DNA of 41,504 nt from Lysobacteraceae bacterium (GTDB taxonomy: Bacteria > Pseudomonadota > Gammaproteobacteria > Xanthomonadales > Xanthomonadaceae): the NCBI GenBank assembly GCA_021299355.1, contig JAJTGG010000010.1, positions 1 to 41,504 on the forward strand. The letters run 5' to 3'. The position numbers and the translations under genes are program-made. Below the pieces are notes generated by a model that worked only from the letters and a program-made list of their open reading frames with translations, did not search any database and was not told the DNA's origin. The stretch's first letter is position 1. Each line of letters begins with the position of its first letter. Positions 1 through 8,530 of this stretch are shown here, piece by piece.

Positions 1-74
1 CAGGCCGGTTCAGCCGGAAACAGATGCCCGATCAGGCGATCATCCTTACCTACCGCAATTTCGATGTTCTGCAT
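1..74 (-). CDS. Unidentified protein, N-terminal fragment cut by the window edge
   Basis: An open frame starts with ATG at 74 (leftward) and runs off the window after 24 residues, beginning MQNIEIAVGKDDRLIGHLF. A GGAG sequence lies about 8 nt upstream of the ATG, so the start looks real. It begins 18 bp after the stop of the RND permease and on the same strand, so it is probably the third gene of that operon. The opening strand-rich segment recalls the start of alpha/beta-hydrolase-fold proteins, but 24 residues are too few to assign a family. Confidence 0.5.
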   Translation of the reverse strand, partial: MQNIEIAVGKDDRLIGHLFPAEPA

Positions 75-92
75 CGTCTGGTCTCCGCGCCG

Positions 93-3000
93 TCAATGCA
101 CCGACTGCGCCGGCGTATCGCGTTCGACTTTGAACCAGGCGGCATAAAGTGCCGGCAGGAAAAATATGGTCAACAGGGTGGCCACGATCAGTCCGCCCAT
201 GATGGCCACCGCCATCGGCCCGAAGAACACGCTGCGCGACAGCGGAATCATCGCCAGAACCGCCGCCAGTGCGGTGAGCACAATCGGCCGGAAACGGCGC
301 ACGGTGGCATCGATGATGGCGGCATACGGCGCGCTTCCGGCGCGGATGTCGTGATCGATCTGATCGACCAGGATGACCGAGTTGCGCATGATCATGCCGG
401 ACAGCGCGATGGTGCCGAGCATGGCGACGAAGCCGAACGGCACGCGAAAAATCAGCAGGAAAGCGGTCACCCCGATAAGGCCCAGTGGTGCGGTCAGCAG
501 CACCATGAACGCACGCCGGAAGCTTTTCAGCTGCAGCATCAGCAGGGTCATCACCACCAGCAGGAACAACGGCATGCCGGCGGCAACCGATTTCGAGCCG
601 CGGTCGGAGTCCTCCACGGTGCCGCCGGTCTCCAGCAGATAACCGTTCGGCAGCGCGGCACGGATACTTTCCAGTTCCGGCAGGATCTGCGCGGTCACCG
701 TCGGCGGTGCGGTCTCATCGTAAATGTCGGCACGCACGGTAATGGTTGGCAGCCGGTTACGGTGCCAGATGATGCCGTCTTCCATGGTGTACTCGAGCGT
801 GGCGATCTGTGACAGCGGAACGCTGGCGCCGGAGTCAACCGGTACCGACAGGCTATCGAGCAGATCGAGGTTGGCGCGTTCGTTGTCCGGACCGCGCAGC
901 AGGATTTCGATCAGCTCATTGCCCTCGCGGTAGGTACTGACCGTAGTGCCTGAAAGCGAACCGCGCAGGAATGCCGCCAAATGCGTGGAGGTGATGCCGA
1001 GCGCGCGTGCGCGGTCCTGGTCGATGTTCAGACGCACGATTTTGCTGGGCTCGTCCCAGTCCAGGTTGACATTGGCGATATGCGGATTGGCGCGCACCTT
1101 ATCGGCTACGGAACGGGCAAGACGCTTGACTTCGTCGATGTGTTCTCCGGAAATACGGAACTGGATCGGATAGCCGACCGGAGGGCCGTTTTCAAGGCGC
1201 CATACCCGGGTCTGTACGGTCGGGAATTTTTCATGCATGAGCTGGATCAGCCAGGTCCGTGTCCGCTCGCGCGATTCGATGTCCTTGGTCAGAATGACGA
1301 ACTGGGCGAAGTTGGCCTGAGGCAGCTTCTGGTCGAGCGGCAGATAGAAACGTGGCGAACTGGCGCCGATATGGCTGACGTAGTTCACCAGATCCTTACG
1401 CTTGGCCAGTTCGCGCTCCAACCGCTCGGTAATGCGCTGGGTATCCTTCAGCGAAGCGCCTTCGGCCAGTTCCACATCGACCATCAGTTCGAGTCTTGTG
1501 GAGGACGGAAAGAACTGCTGCGGAATGAACCGGAACAGCAGCACCGAAGCCACGAAGGCGGCGATGGTACCCAGAATCACCGCGCGCCGGTGCTGCAGAC
1601 ACCAGCCGACCCACTGTTTGAGTTGGTGGTAAAACGGTGTCCCATAGGGATCTTGATGCGTGGCGCCGGACTCCGCCAACCAAGCCTGTGCCCGTGCGGG
1701 AAGCAGATGCGAAATACGTTCCTTGAACCGGGACGGTTTGCGTTCCGATGGCGTATCCGCCTTATGCGCATCCGGTAGCAGCCGGTAGCCCAGGAAGGGA
1801 ATGAAGATGACCGCAACAATCCAGCTCAGCAACAAGGCAATGGTAACCACCTGGAAAATCGAGCGCGTGTATTCCCCGGTCGAGGAATTGGCGGTGGCGA
1901 TCGGCAGGAACCCGGCAGCGGTGATTAAGGTACCGGTCAACATCGGGAAGGCGGTGCTGGTGTAGGCGAACGACGCCGCCGAAAGCCGGTCGAAACCCTG
2001 CTCCATCTTGATGGCCATCATTTCGACGGCAATGATGGCATCATCGACCAACAGCCCGAGCGCGAGAATCAGTGCACCGAGTGAAATCTTGTGCAAGCCG
2101 ATGCCGAAGTAATACATAGTGGCGAAGGTCATCGCCAGCACCAGCGGAATCGACAAAGCCACCACCAGGCCCGGACGCTTGCCGAGCGAGAAGAAGCTGA
2201 CCAATAGCACGATAATGACCGCCTCGGCTAGGACGCGGACGAATTCACGGACTGAATGCTTGACAACCGCGGGCTGGTCGGACACCTTCTCGAGCAAGAT
2301 ACCGGAAGGAAGGGTTTTCTGAAGGCGTTGGAATTCCGTTTCCAGCTGTTCGCCGAGTGCGATGATGTCGCCACCCTTGCGCATCGACACCGCAATGCCG
2401 ATGCCTGGCTTGCCTAGGAAACGCATTTTCGGTGCAGCCGGATCGGCGAAGCCGCGCGACACCTCGGCGATTTCGCCGAGCCGGAAATTGCGGCCGTTGG
2501 CGCGTACCGGGAAATTGCGGATTTCATCGATGGACTGGAATCCGCCGCTCACGCGCAATTGTACCCGGTCGGTCTCGGTTTCGAAGAAACTGCTGCTGTT
2601 GACCGCATTCTGGGCGTCAATGGCCTGCTGTACCTGATACATCGACAGGCCGAGCGTGGCCAGTTTGGTATTGGACAGATTGATCCAGATTTTTTCGTTC
2701 TGCAGACCGACTAGTTCAACCTTCGCCACATCCGGAACACGGTGCAGTTCGAGCTCGATGCGCTCGGCGTAGTTTTTGAGCGTCGCGTAATCGAAACCGT
2801 CGCCGCTGAGCGCATAGATGTTGCCGAAGGTGTCGCCGAATTCGTCATTGAAAAACGGGCCCTGCACGCCCTGAGGCAGGGTATGCCGGATGTCTCCGAC
2901 CTTCTTGCGCACCTGGTACCAGAGTTCGGGGACATCATCGGATCTGATGGATTCTTTGGCCATGAACATCAACATCGACTCGCCGGGTTTGGAATAGGAC

Positions 3001-3248
3001 CTCAGGAATTCGTACTGTCCGGTTTCCAGCAATTTTTTCTCGATGCGGTCGGTGACTTGTTGGCTGACCTCGGCCGCCGTCGCACCCGGCCAGTATGTTT
3101 GCACCACCATAACTCTGAAGGTAAACGGCGGATCTTCCGACTGGCCGAGTTTCTGGTAACTGAAGATACCAACCAGCGCCAGCACCAGCATGGCGTATCG
3201 CACCAAGGTGCGGTTCTTGATTGCCCAGGCGGAAAGATTGACGCTCAT
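93..3248 (-). CDS. RND-family efflux transporter permease subunit (AcrB-like)
   Basis: This is a 1051-residue inner-membrane pump of the resistance-nodulation-division superfamily. Such proteins use proton influx to drive substrates out through a periplasmic adaptor and a TolC-type channel. The length is typical (AcrB is 1049). One transmembrane helix near the N-terminus is followed by a large periplasmic loop, then helices with the paired aspartates of the proton relay (GLLVDDAIIAVEM, around residue 400). A second periplasmic loop and a C-terminal helix bundle follow. At the site of the AcrB TM10 lysine the sequence reads MIMRNSVILVDQ, so Arg replaces Lys; I believe this is usual for a subfamily distant from AcrB. 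The ATG overlaps the TGA of the adaptor gene by 4 nt (ATGA), which implies translational coupling. Substrates cannot be read from sequence. The TolC-family gene at 5840 could supply the outer channel, but this is inference. Confidence 0.93.
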   Translation of the reverse strand: MSVNLSAWAIKNRTLVRYAMLVLALVGIFSYQKLGQSEDPPFTFRVMVVQTYWPGATAAEVSQQVTDRIEKKLLETGQYEFLRSYSKPGESMLMFMAKESIRSDDVPELWYQVRKKVGDIRHTLPQGVQGPFFNDEFGDTFGNIYALSGDGFDYATLKNYAERIELELHRVPDVAKVELVGLQNEKIWINLSNTKLATLGLSMYQVQQAIDAQNAVNSSSFFETETDRVQLRVSGGFQSIDEIRNFPVRANGRNFRLGEIAEVSRGFADPAAPKMRFLGKPGIGIAVSMRKGGDIIALGEQLETEFQRLQKTLPSGILLEKVSDQPAVVKHSVREFVRVLAEAVIIVLLVSFFSLGKRPGLVVALSIPLVLAMTFATMYYFGIGLHKISLGALILALGLLVDDAIIAVEMMAIKMEQGFDRLSAASFAYTSTAFPMLTGTLITAAGFLPIATANSSTGEYTRSIFQVVTIALLLSWIVAVIFIPFLGYRLLPDAHKADTPSERKPSRFKERISHLLPARAQAWLAESGATHQDPYGTPFYHQLKQWVGWCLQHRRAVILGTIAAFVASVLLFRFIPQQFFPSSTRLELMVDVELAEGASLKDTQRITERLERELAKRKDLVNYVSHIGASSPRFYLPLDQKLPQANFAQFVILTKDIESRERTRTWLIQLMHEKFPTVQTRVWRLENGPPVGYPIQFRISGEHIDEVKRLARSVADKVRANPHIANVNLDWDEPSKIVRLNIDQDRARALGITSTHLAAFLRGSLSGTTVSTYREGNELIEILLRGPDNERANLDLLDSLSVPVDSGASVPLSQIATLEYTMEDGIIWHRNRLPTITVRADIYDETAPPTVTAQILPELESIRAALPNGYLLETGGTVEDSDRGSKSVAAGMPLFLLVVMTLLMLQLKSFRRAFMVLLTAPLGLIGVTAFLLIFRVPFGFVAMLGTIALSGMIMRNSVILVDQIDHDIRAGSAPYAAIIDATVRRFRPIVLTALAAVLAMIPLSRSVFFGPMAVAIMGGLIVATLLTIFFLPALYAAWFKVERDTPAQSVH

Positions 3249-4357
3249 CGCGCCGCCTTGGCGGCACCGCCCATCGGTACCGGCCGATTGTCGACATCGA
3301 CCGCGCGCACGCTTTCACCGTCGCGCAACAGATGCACGCCAGCCTGTACGATCCACTCGTTCTGGGCCAGACCGGCGGAGATTTGGGCGCTTCGCGCCCC
3401 GTAACGGCGGACGGCGACGCCACGTTTCTGCAGGCGACCATCACGACCGATGACCCAAACCGCCGGCTTGCCATTGCTTTCAGTCAAGGCCGACAAGGGC
3501 ACCGAGAGGCCCTGATTACCGCTTTCCGCCATGTACACCCGCGCGCTCTGGCCGAGCTGGGTCACCGCTGCGGCATCATCGAAGGCCACCCGCACGGCAT
3601 AGGTGCGGGTCAAGGCATCGGCCGAAGCACCGATTTCACGGATTTTACCGTCGTAAACCTCACCTTGCTGTGTCCATAACTCCACTTTCACCGGCTGCCC
3701 TGCACGCAGATTCGGCAGATGCTGTTCGGCAACGGTGATGGCGACATCGCGAGCGCCGTCGGCGGCGAACGTGAACACCGGCTGGCCGGCGGAAACCACC
3801 TGCCCGGCTTCGGCCAGACGCTGGCTGATGACACCGCTGACCGGTGCACGGATCACGGCATAGCCGGTCTGGTTGCTGTTGACCTTGGATTGTGCGACCG
3901 CCTGTTGGTAACGCGACTGCGCCGCCTGGGCCTGGGCTTTCTTGCTGTCGAAAAGGGATTGCGACACCAGCTGCTTGCCGACCAGCTCGCGGTAGCGGGC
4001 CAACTCGGTCGCCGCCAGATCACGGTCAGCGCGCAGGGCCTGCACCGAGGCATCGGCGGCCTCGCTTTGCAGCGCAAGGTCACTGTCATCCAAACGCGCC
4101 AGAATCTGACCGGTCTGCACACCGGCGCCGGCATCCACATAACGGGTAGCGATTTTACCGGCCACGCGGAACGACAGATTGACTTCCTCGCGGGCACGGA
4201 CTTCGCCGGCAAAGACCTGGGATGCCGTGCCGCTGGGTTGCGCCTGGGTCACCAGCACCAAGCGCCGGGAATCGGGCTCCGGGCCGCGGGAACAGGCGCT
4301 CAGGGTCAGCAACAGGGTGGTGGCAAAGCCAAAACGGCGAAGGGATTGGTGGCGCAT
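3245..4357 (-). CDS. RND efflux periplasmic adaptor lipoprotein (membrane fusion protein)
   Basis: This 370-residue HlyD/AcrA-type adaptor links the RND permease to an outer-membrane channel. It starts with a lipoprotein signal peptide ending in a lipobox LSAC, with the lipidated Cys at residue 22. A beta-barrel/lipoyl segment (VNLSFRVAGKIATRYVDAG) follows. A central alpha-helical hairpin rich in Ala, Gln and Leu comes next, and then the second lipoyl half (GYAVIRAPVSGVISQRLAEAG) and the beta-barrel and membrane-proximal domains. Its stop overlaps the start of the permease gene by 4 nt, so the two form one operon. It is divergent from the TetR gene at 4427, and its upstream region carries two palindromic operator copies. 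Repression by that TetR is therefore likely. Confidence 0.93.
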   Translation of the reverse strand: MRHQSLRRFGFATTLLLTLSACSRGPEPDSRRLVLVTQAQPSGTASQVFAGEVRAREEVNLSFRVAGKIATRYVDAGAGVQTGQILARLDDSDLALQSEAADASVQALRADRDLAATELARYRELVGKQLVSQSLFDSKKAQAQAAQSRYQQAVAQSKVNSNQTGYAVIRAPVSGVISQRLAEAGQVVSAGQPVFTFAADGARDVAITVAEQHLPNLRAGQPVKVELWTQQGEVYDGKIREIGASADALTRTYAVRVAFDDAAAVTQLGQSARVYMAESGNQGLSVPLSALTESNGKPAVWVIGRDGRLQKRGVAVRRYGARSAQISAGLAQNEWIVQAGVHLLRDGESVRAVDVDNRPVPMGGAAKAAR

Positions 4358-4372
4358 GGTGCTGTCCGAATT

Positions 4373-4420
4373 ATTGTACTAATTGGTATACTATCATTAT
4401 ATTGTACTAATTGGTACACT
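4373..4420. promoter_or_regulatory. Tandem palindromic operators (probable TetR sites) between the efflux operon and tetR
   Basis: Two 20-bp copies, ATTGTACTAATTGGTATACT at 4373-4392 and ATTGTACTAATTGGTACACT at 4401-4420, differ at one base and are spaced 28 bp start to start. Each contains a near-palindrome TGTAC-N6-GTACA (the first copy ends GTATA), a typical form for a TetR dimer site. They fill most of the 69 bp between the divergent starts. A rightward TTGTAC-N18-TATATT (4374-4403) and a leftward TATAAT (4401-4396) overlap the copies, so binding would block both promoters. The repeats are directly visible; the bound protein is inferred from position. Confidence 0.8.
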
Positions 4421-4426
4421 AATGTG

Positions 4427-5065
4427 ATGAATCTGCGAAATCCCCAAAAACTCGGCCGGCCGAAAAACCCGGAAAAACGCCAAGCCATTTTGCAGGCGGC
4501 AGCCGAACTGTTTCCGGCCAAAGGCTTTTCCGGCGTCAGCATGATGGATATCGCCGAAAAAGCAAATGTTTCGAAACTGACTCTCTACAGCCATTTCGTG
4601 GACAAAGAAGATCTTTACACGCAAACGGTGTGCGACTGCTGCGAGCAGCAACTTCCGGCCAGCAGCTTCAAGCCCGCGCCCGGCCTCGATCTGGAGCAGG
4701 CCCTGCGCGCCATCGGCAATGGCTTCCTTGACCTGATCATGGACGAAAAGGCACTGACGCTGCACCGGATGATCATCCAGCAATCGGGCGCCGATGGCGA
4801 CCACGCCGGTCTGTTTTTCAACGCCGGCCCGGCACGCATGCTCTCCGAAATGCGCAGCTTCCTTGAACAGGCCTCACGCAGCGGCGCATTGCTGATTGCG
4901 GAACCACGTCTGGCCGCCGAACATTTTTTCTGTCTGCTCAAGGGTCTGGTCTACATGCGGGTGATGATGGGTCTATGTCCGCCGCCGGCCAAAGCCGAAC
5001 GCGAAAAACACGTACGGGAAGTCGTTTCCCTGTTCCTGCGCGCCTATCGCCCGCAGACGGCCTGA
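4427..5065 (+). CDS. TetR/AcrR-family transcriptional regulator
   Basis: A 212-residue regulator. The N-terminal TetR helix-turn-helix lies at about residues 15-60: ILQAAAELFPAKGF, then SMMDIAEKANVSKLTLYSHF with the usual Y-x-H-F ending of the recognition region. A variable all-helical ligand-binding domain follows. The open frame extends much further upstream, but the protein homology begins at MNLRNPQKLGRP, and the ATG at 4427 lies just after the operators; a GTG one codon upstream is also possible. It is divergent from the RND adaptor gene, which fits a local repressor of the pump that also represses itself. The inducer is unknown. Confidence 0.92.
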   Translation: MNLRNPQKLGRPKNPEKRQAILQAAAELFPAKGFSGVSMMDIAEKANVSKLTLYSHFVDKEDLYTQTVCDCCEQQLPASSFKPAPGLDLEQALRAIGNGFLDLIMDEKALTLHRMIIQQSGADGDHAGLFFNAGPARMLSEMRSFLEQASRSGALLIAEPRLAAEHFFCLLKGLVYMRVMMGLCPPPAKAEREKHVREVVSLFLRAYRPQTA

Positions 5066-5171
5066 CAAGATGACTTTTGGCACGTTTTCAACCCGGCGCG
5101 AACGGGGATAATCACTTTCTGCACACAGGCAAAAGCCTTACAATAGGCGCTATTGCCGGAGGATGAACGCA

Positions 5172-5825
5172 ATGACGATGAATGTTGAGCACGCCCGCCA
5201 CGCCATGATCGAACAACAGGTCCGCCCCTGGGACATCGTCGATCTGCAGGTGCTGGCCGCGATGTCGGCGGTTCCGCGCGAGAATTTCGTGCCGGCGGCC
5301 TACCGTGACCTCGCCTTTGCAGATACCGAGCTGCCGATTGGCCATGGCGAAACGATGTTCAAGCCGGTGCTGGAAGGCCGCATGCTGCAGGGCCTGAAGC
5401 TGCAACCGAATGACGAGGTGCTGGAAATCGGCACGGGCACCGGTTTCATCACGGCCTGCCTGGCCAGCCTGTGTCGTTCGCTGGTCACCGTCGACCTGCA
5501 TGCCGATTTCATTGCCAACGCCAAAAACCGATTGGCCGCACTTGATCTGAACAATGTCCGTTACGAACAGGCCGATGCATTGGCCTTCAATCCGGATCAG
5601 CAGTTCGATGCCATCGCGGTCACCGGCGCCGTCACCGATGTGCCGCAGGTGTTTCTGGACTGGCTACGTCCCGGCGGCCGCCTGTTCATCATCCACGGCC
5701 AGTCACCGGCACAGGAAGCGGTATGCCTGACCCGCAGCGCACAGGGCTTCGATACCGAAAGCCTGTTCGAAACCGATATCCCCTACCTCGTCGGCGCCCA
5801 GCCGGTCGACCGCTTTTCCCTTTGA
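5172..5825 (+). CDS. pcm: Protein-L-isoaspartate O-methyltransferase family protein
   Basis: A cytoplasmic SAM-dependent methyltransferase of about 217 residues. Family members methylate isoaspartyl residues of damaged proteins so that they can return to aspartate. The N-terminus HARHAMIEQQVRPWDIVD is typical of the family, as is VPRENFVP. The SAM-binding motif I reads VLEIGTGTGFITACLA. The usual segment before motif I is divergent (GHGETMFKPVLEGRML), as in the short Xanthomonas-type copies found beside tolC, so the activity is less certain than in canonical Pcm. ATG codons stand at 5163, 5172 and 5178. GGAGG at 5158-5162 abuts the first, so 5172 (9 nt away) or 5178 is the likelier start. The TGA overlaps an ATG of the tolC frame, so the two are probably cotranscribed. 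Confidence 0.85.
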   Translation: MTMNVEHARHAMIEQQVRPWDIVDLQVLAAMSAVPRENFVPAAYRDLAFADTELPIGHGETMFKPVLEGRMLQGLKLQPNDEVLEIGTGTGFITACLASLCRSLVTVDLHADFIANAKNRLAALDLNNVRYEQADALAFNPDQQFDAIAVTGAVTDVPQVFLDWLRPGGRLFIIHGQSPAQEAVCLTRSAQGFDTESLFETDIPYLVGAQPVDRFSL

Positions 5826-5839
5826 TGAAGGAATTCCGC

Positions 5840-7195
5840 ATGCGTTTCAAAGCGACCCCCCTGGCCTTAGCCACCGCGCTGGCACTGAGCAGTTCGCCAG
5901 CCTTCGCTGTTGATCTGGTCCAATCCTACACACAGGCCCGTCAAAGCGATCCGACGCTGGCCATCAGCGAATCGCAGAACGCCATCTCCAAAGAAGGCGT
6001 GGTGCAGTCGCGCTCTAACCTGCTGCCGCAGATCAACGGCCGCGTGGGCCTGAACAAAAGCGATAGCGACGGTACGCTGAACAACAACACCACCTTCAGC
6101 AGTTCAAGCACCCAGCAGCAGAACAGTGCCAGCCTGAGCCAGAGCATTTACAACTACGGCAACTACGCCCGGCTTTCAGGCAGCAAGGCGCGCGCACTGC
6201 AATCGGATTCGGAACTGGATTCGGCCAATGACAGCCTGATCATCCGTGTTTCGGAAGCCTACTTCAACGTGCTCACCGCCATCGACAGCCTGGCCGCATC
6301 GCGTGCCGAAGAACGTGCCGTGAAACGCCAGCTGGATCAGGCCGAAACACGCCTTGAAGTCGGTCTTGCGCCGATCACCGACGTGCATGAAGCCCGTGCC
6401 CGTTATGATTCCTCGCGCGCCAATACCATTCTGGCCGGCAATGTACTGATCGATGCGCGCGAAGCCCTGCTTGAAATTACCGGTCCGCTTCCGGAATCGC
6501 GCATCAAGGGCCTGCCGAACGACTTTCAGCCGGTCGGCGAATCGCGCAAGGCCACCGAAGAACTGGTCAACGATGCCTTGGCCAACAATCCCAATGTGAT
6601 TGCCCGCGAAAACGCCCTGAAAGCCGCCGAAGATGATGTGCGTCTGGCGCGCTCGGGCCACCTGCCCTATCTCGATGCCAACGCCAGCTGGAGCGACAAC
6701 ACCCTGAAAGACGGCAACACCGGTCCGTTCTCGGCCAAGGATTCGACCTCGACCGGCGTCAACCTGTCGCTGGTGGTGCCGATCTTTACCGGCGGCGCCA
6801 CCCAATCACGGGTGCGCCAGGCCGTTTCCACCCGTGACATCGCGGCAGAGCAACTGGAACAGACCAAGCGCCAGATCGCCCGTCAGGTCCGCAATGCCGA
6901 CCGTAATCTGGAATCCGGCCTGGCCGAAGTGGAAGCCCGTCGACTGGCGGTGGTGTCCGCCAAATCCGCATTGGAAGCCGGCGAAGTCGGTCTCGAAGTC
7001 GGCACGCGCACCATCGTCGACGTGCTCTTGGCACAACAGCAGCTGTTCACCGCCGCCCGCGAATATTCGCGTGCGCGCCACAACTATCTGGTCAACACCC
7101 TGCGTCTGAAGCAAGCCGCCGGCACCTTGGAGCTCGCGGACGTGGAAACGGTCAATCGCTTCCTGACCGAAGACGCCGAGGCCAAGTTGAAGTAA
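5840..7195 (+). CDS. tolC: TolC-family outer membrane efflux channel protein
   Basis: A 451-residue outer-membrane factor that forms the trimeric exit duct for tripartite efflux and type I secretion. The start at 5840 has GAAGGAATT 6-8 nt upstream. A clean signal peptide ends at SSPAFA, residue 23. The mature protein has the internal repeat of the family: two long alpha-helical halves, each preceded by beta strands (VQSRSNLLPQINGRVGL and VRLARSGHLPYLDANASW). Helical heptads and a C-terminal YLVNTLRLKQAAGTL are also typical. The frame stays open upstream into pcm (ATG at 5825, overlapping the pcm stop), but that start would put extra residues before the signal peptide. A strong terminator follows. 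It may serve the RND pump at 93-4357 as well as other systems. Confidence 0.92.
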   Translation: MRFKATPLALATALALSSSPAFAVDLVQSYTQARQSDPTLAISESQNAISKEGVVQSRSNLLPQINGRVGLNKSDSDGTLNNNTTFSSSSTQQQNSASLSQSIYNYGNYARLSGSKARALQSDSELDSANDSLIIRVSEAYFNVLTAIDSLAASRAEERAVKRQLDQAETRLEVGLAPITDVHEARARYDSSRANTILAGNVLIDAREALLEITGPLPESRIKGLPNDFQPVGESRKATEELVNDALANNPNVIARENALKAAEDDVRLARSGHLPYLDANASWSDNTLKDGNTGPFSAKDSTSTGVNLSLVVPIFTGGATQSRVRQAVSTRDIAAEQLEQTKRQIARQVRNADRNLESGLAEVEARRLAVVSAKSALEAGEVGLEVGTRTIVDVLLAQQQLFTAAREYSRARHNYLVNTLRLKQAAGTLELADVETVNRFLTEDAEAKLK

Positions 7196-7205
7196 TACCG
7201 GCCGA

Positions 7206-8513
7206 TCAGCCGGAAGTGCCGAGGCACGGGGAAACCCGTGCCTTTGTTTTTTGCACGGCCCCACGATTGCCTGCCACGCAGGCCAGATTTGCCGCCGCCA
7301 TGGCATTTCGACAGGAATCATCCCCCAGAAGATCCAAGACGGCAGACTGCAAGGCCTTGGCATCCACGACCTCAAGCAGACCGCCGGCGTCCTTCAGCGT
7401 ACGGATGCTGTCCGCGAAATGGGCGGTGTGCGGACCGACCACTACCGGCACGCCAGACGCCGCCGGTTCCAGGACATTATGGCCACCGATGGCCTGCAAA
7501 CTGCCCCCGACGAAAACCAGATCCATGCCCGGCATGAACGCCCGCAGTTCGCCGAGGGTATCGATCAGGAAAATCTGGGCCGACGACGACGGCTCCGCCT
7601 CGCGGCTTCGTCGATGCACCCGGAAGCCCTGCGCCTGGGCTGCCGTTGCCGCGACGGCGAAACGCTCCGGATGTCTCGGCGCCCACAACAGCAACGCCGC
7701 CGGCCAGCGTGCCAACACAGCACGATGCGTGGTAAGCACGGCCGTCGTTTCCTCCGGGTGCGTGCTCGCGGCCATCCAGACCGGCGCATGCGTCCATGAT
7801 GCATGGCGCCGGATGCCGGTATTCCGTGCCGTCTCATCCGGCACCAGATCCCATTTCAGATTGCCGGTAACCGAAACCACGTCTGCAAGCGCTCCGGCAG
7901 CAACGAAACGCGCGGCATCTTCAGCGCTTTGACACAAAATGGCTTCGGGCACCGACAATGCCCTGCGGAAAACACCGCCGAAACGACGGTAACGGCGCAG
8001 CGAACGTTCGGTCATGCGGGCATTGACCATCAGCAAGGGCATGCCGGCGGAATGTGTTGCCTGAAATAGGTTCGGCCAGATTTCGGTTTCCACGATCAGC
8101 GCGGCGCACGGCCGGAAGTGACCGAGGAATCGCCGCACAAGCCAACGCAGATCAAAGGGCAGATAGGCCACGGTGCAGGCGCGTAATCCCAGAGCCTGTG
8201 CGGCTTGACGGCCGGCCGGAGTCTGGCAGGTAACCAACAGCGGCAATTCCGGGAAGTCCGCGCGCAACGCCAGCAGCAGCGGTTTCAAAGCATGTACTTC
8301 GCCCATGGAGGCGGCATGGCACCACAGGGGCTGCTTGCTGGCGGCCATTGGATAGCGCGCGAAACGCTCGCCCAGATGCCGTCGATAGGCCGGTTGCCCC
8401 AGACTGCGGAAAAGCAGCAGTATGATCACGGCCGGAAACGCCATCAACCACAGGACGGCGTATATCAGGCGCGGAAGGATGGGATAAGATACGGAAGCCA
8501 TTTGGATTAGCAT
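7206..8513 (-). CDS. waaA: 3-deoxy-D-manno-octulosonic acid (Kdo) transferase
   Basis: A 435-residue GT30 glycosyltransferase that adds Kdo from CMP-Kdo to lipid IVA at the cytoplasmic face of the inner membrane, the first step of LPS core assembly. An N-terminal membrane anchor (LIYAVLWLMAFPAVIILLLF) is followed by the family motif HAASMGEVHALKPLL with its Glu, then VETEIWPNLF and the donor-site region GGHNVLEPAASGVPVVVGPH. The start at 8513 (MLIQMASVSYP) has GGAG 11 nt upstream; the frame stays open to 8657 but that part overlaps the divergent lpxL gene and is not needed by the family. It is divergent from lpxL and convergent with tolC, so all three envelope genes sit together. Confidence 0.93.
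   Translation of the reverse strand: MLIQMASVSYPILPRLIYAVLWLMAFPAVIILLLFRSLGQPAYRRHLGERFARYPMAASKQPLWCHAASMGEVHALKPLLLALRADFPELPLLVTCQTPAGRQAAQALGLRACTVAYLPFDLRWLVRRFLGHFRPCAALIVETEIWPNLFQATHSAGMPLLMVNARMTERSLRRYRRFGGVFRRALSVPEAILCQSAEDAARFVAAGALADVVSVTGNLKWDLVPDETARNTGIRRHASWTHAPVWMAASTHPEETTAVLTTHRAVLARWPAALLLWAPRHPERFAVAATAAQAQGFRVHRRSREAEPSSSAQIFLIDTLGELRAFMPGMDLVFVGGSLQAIGGHNVLEPAASGVPVVVGPHTAHFADSIRTLKDAGGLLEVVDAKALQSAVLDLLGDDSCRNAMAAANLACVAGNRGAVQKTKARVSPCLGTSG
7222..7252 (+). terminator. Rho-independent terminator of tolC, inside the 3' end of waaA
   Basis: AGGCACGGG (7222-7230), loop GAAA and CCCGTGCCT (7235-7243) form a perfect 9-bp stem with a GNRA loop. TTGTTTTTT follows on the + strand. 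There is no T-run on the other strand, so it serves tolC. It lies inside the last codons of the convergent waaA gene (stop at 7206). Confidence 0.92.
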
Positions 8514-8530
8514 AACCCAGGACACTCCGC

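Noticed and set aside
24..812. Long open frame on the plus strand opposite the RND permease.
   Set aside because: It is a shadow of the permease gene: low-complexity His/Gln/Arg-rich translation, no ribosome site, no recognisable domain.
1..4357. A riboswitch or attenuator in front of the efflux operon.
   Set aside because: The adaptor start lies so close to the operators that there is no room for a structured leader.
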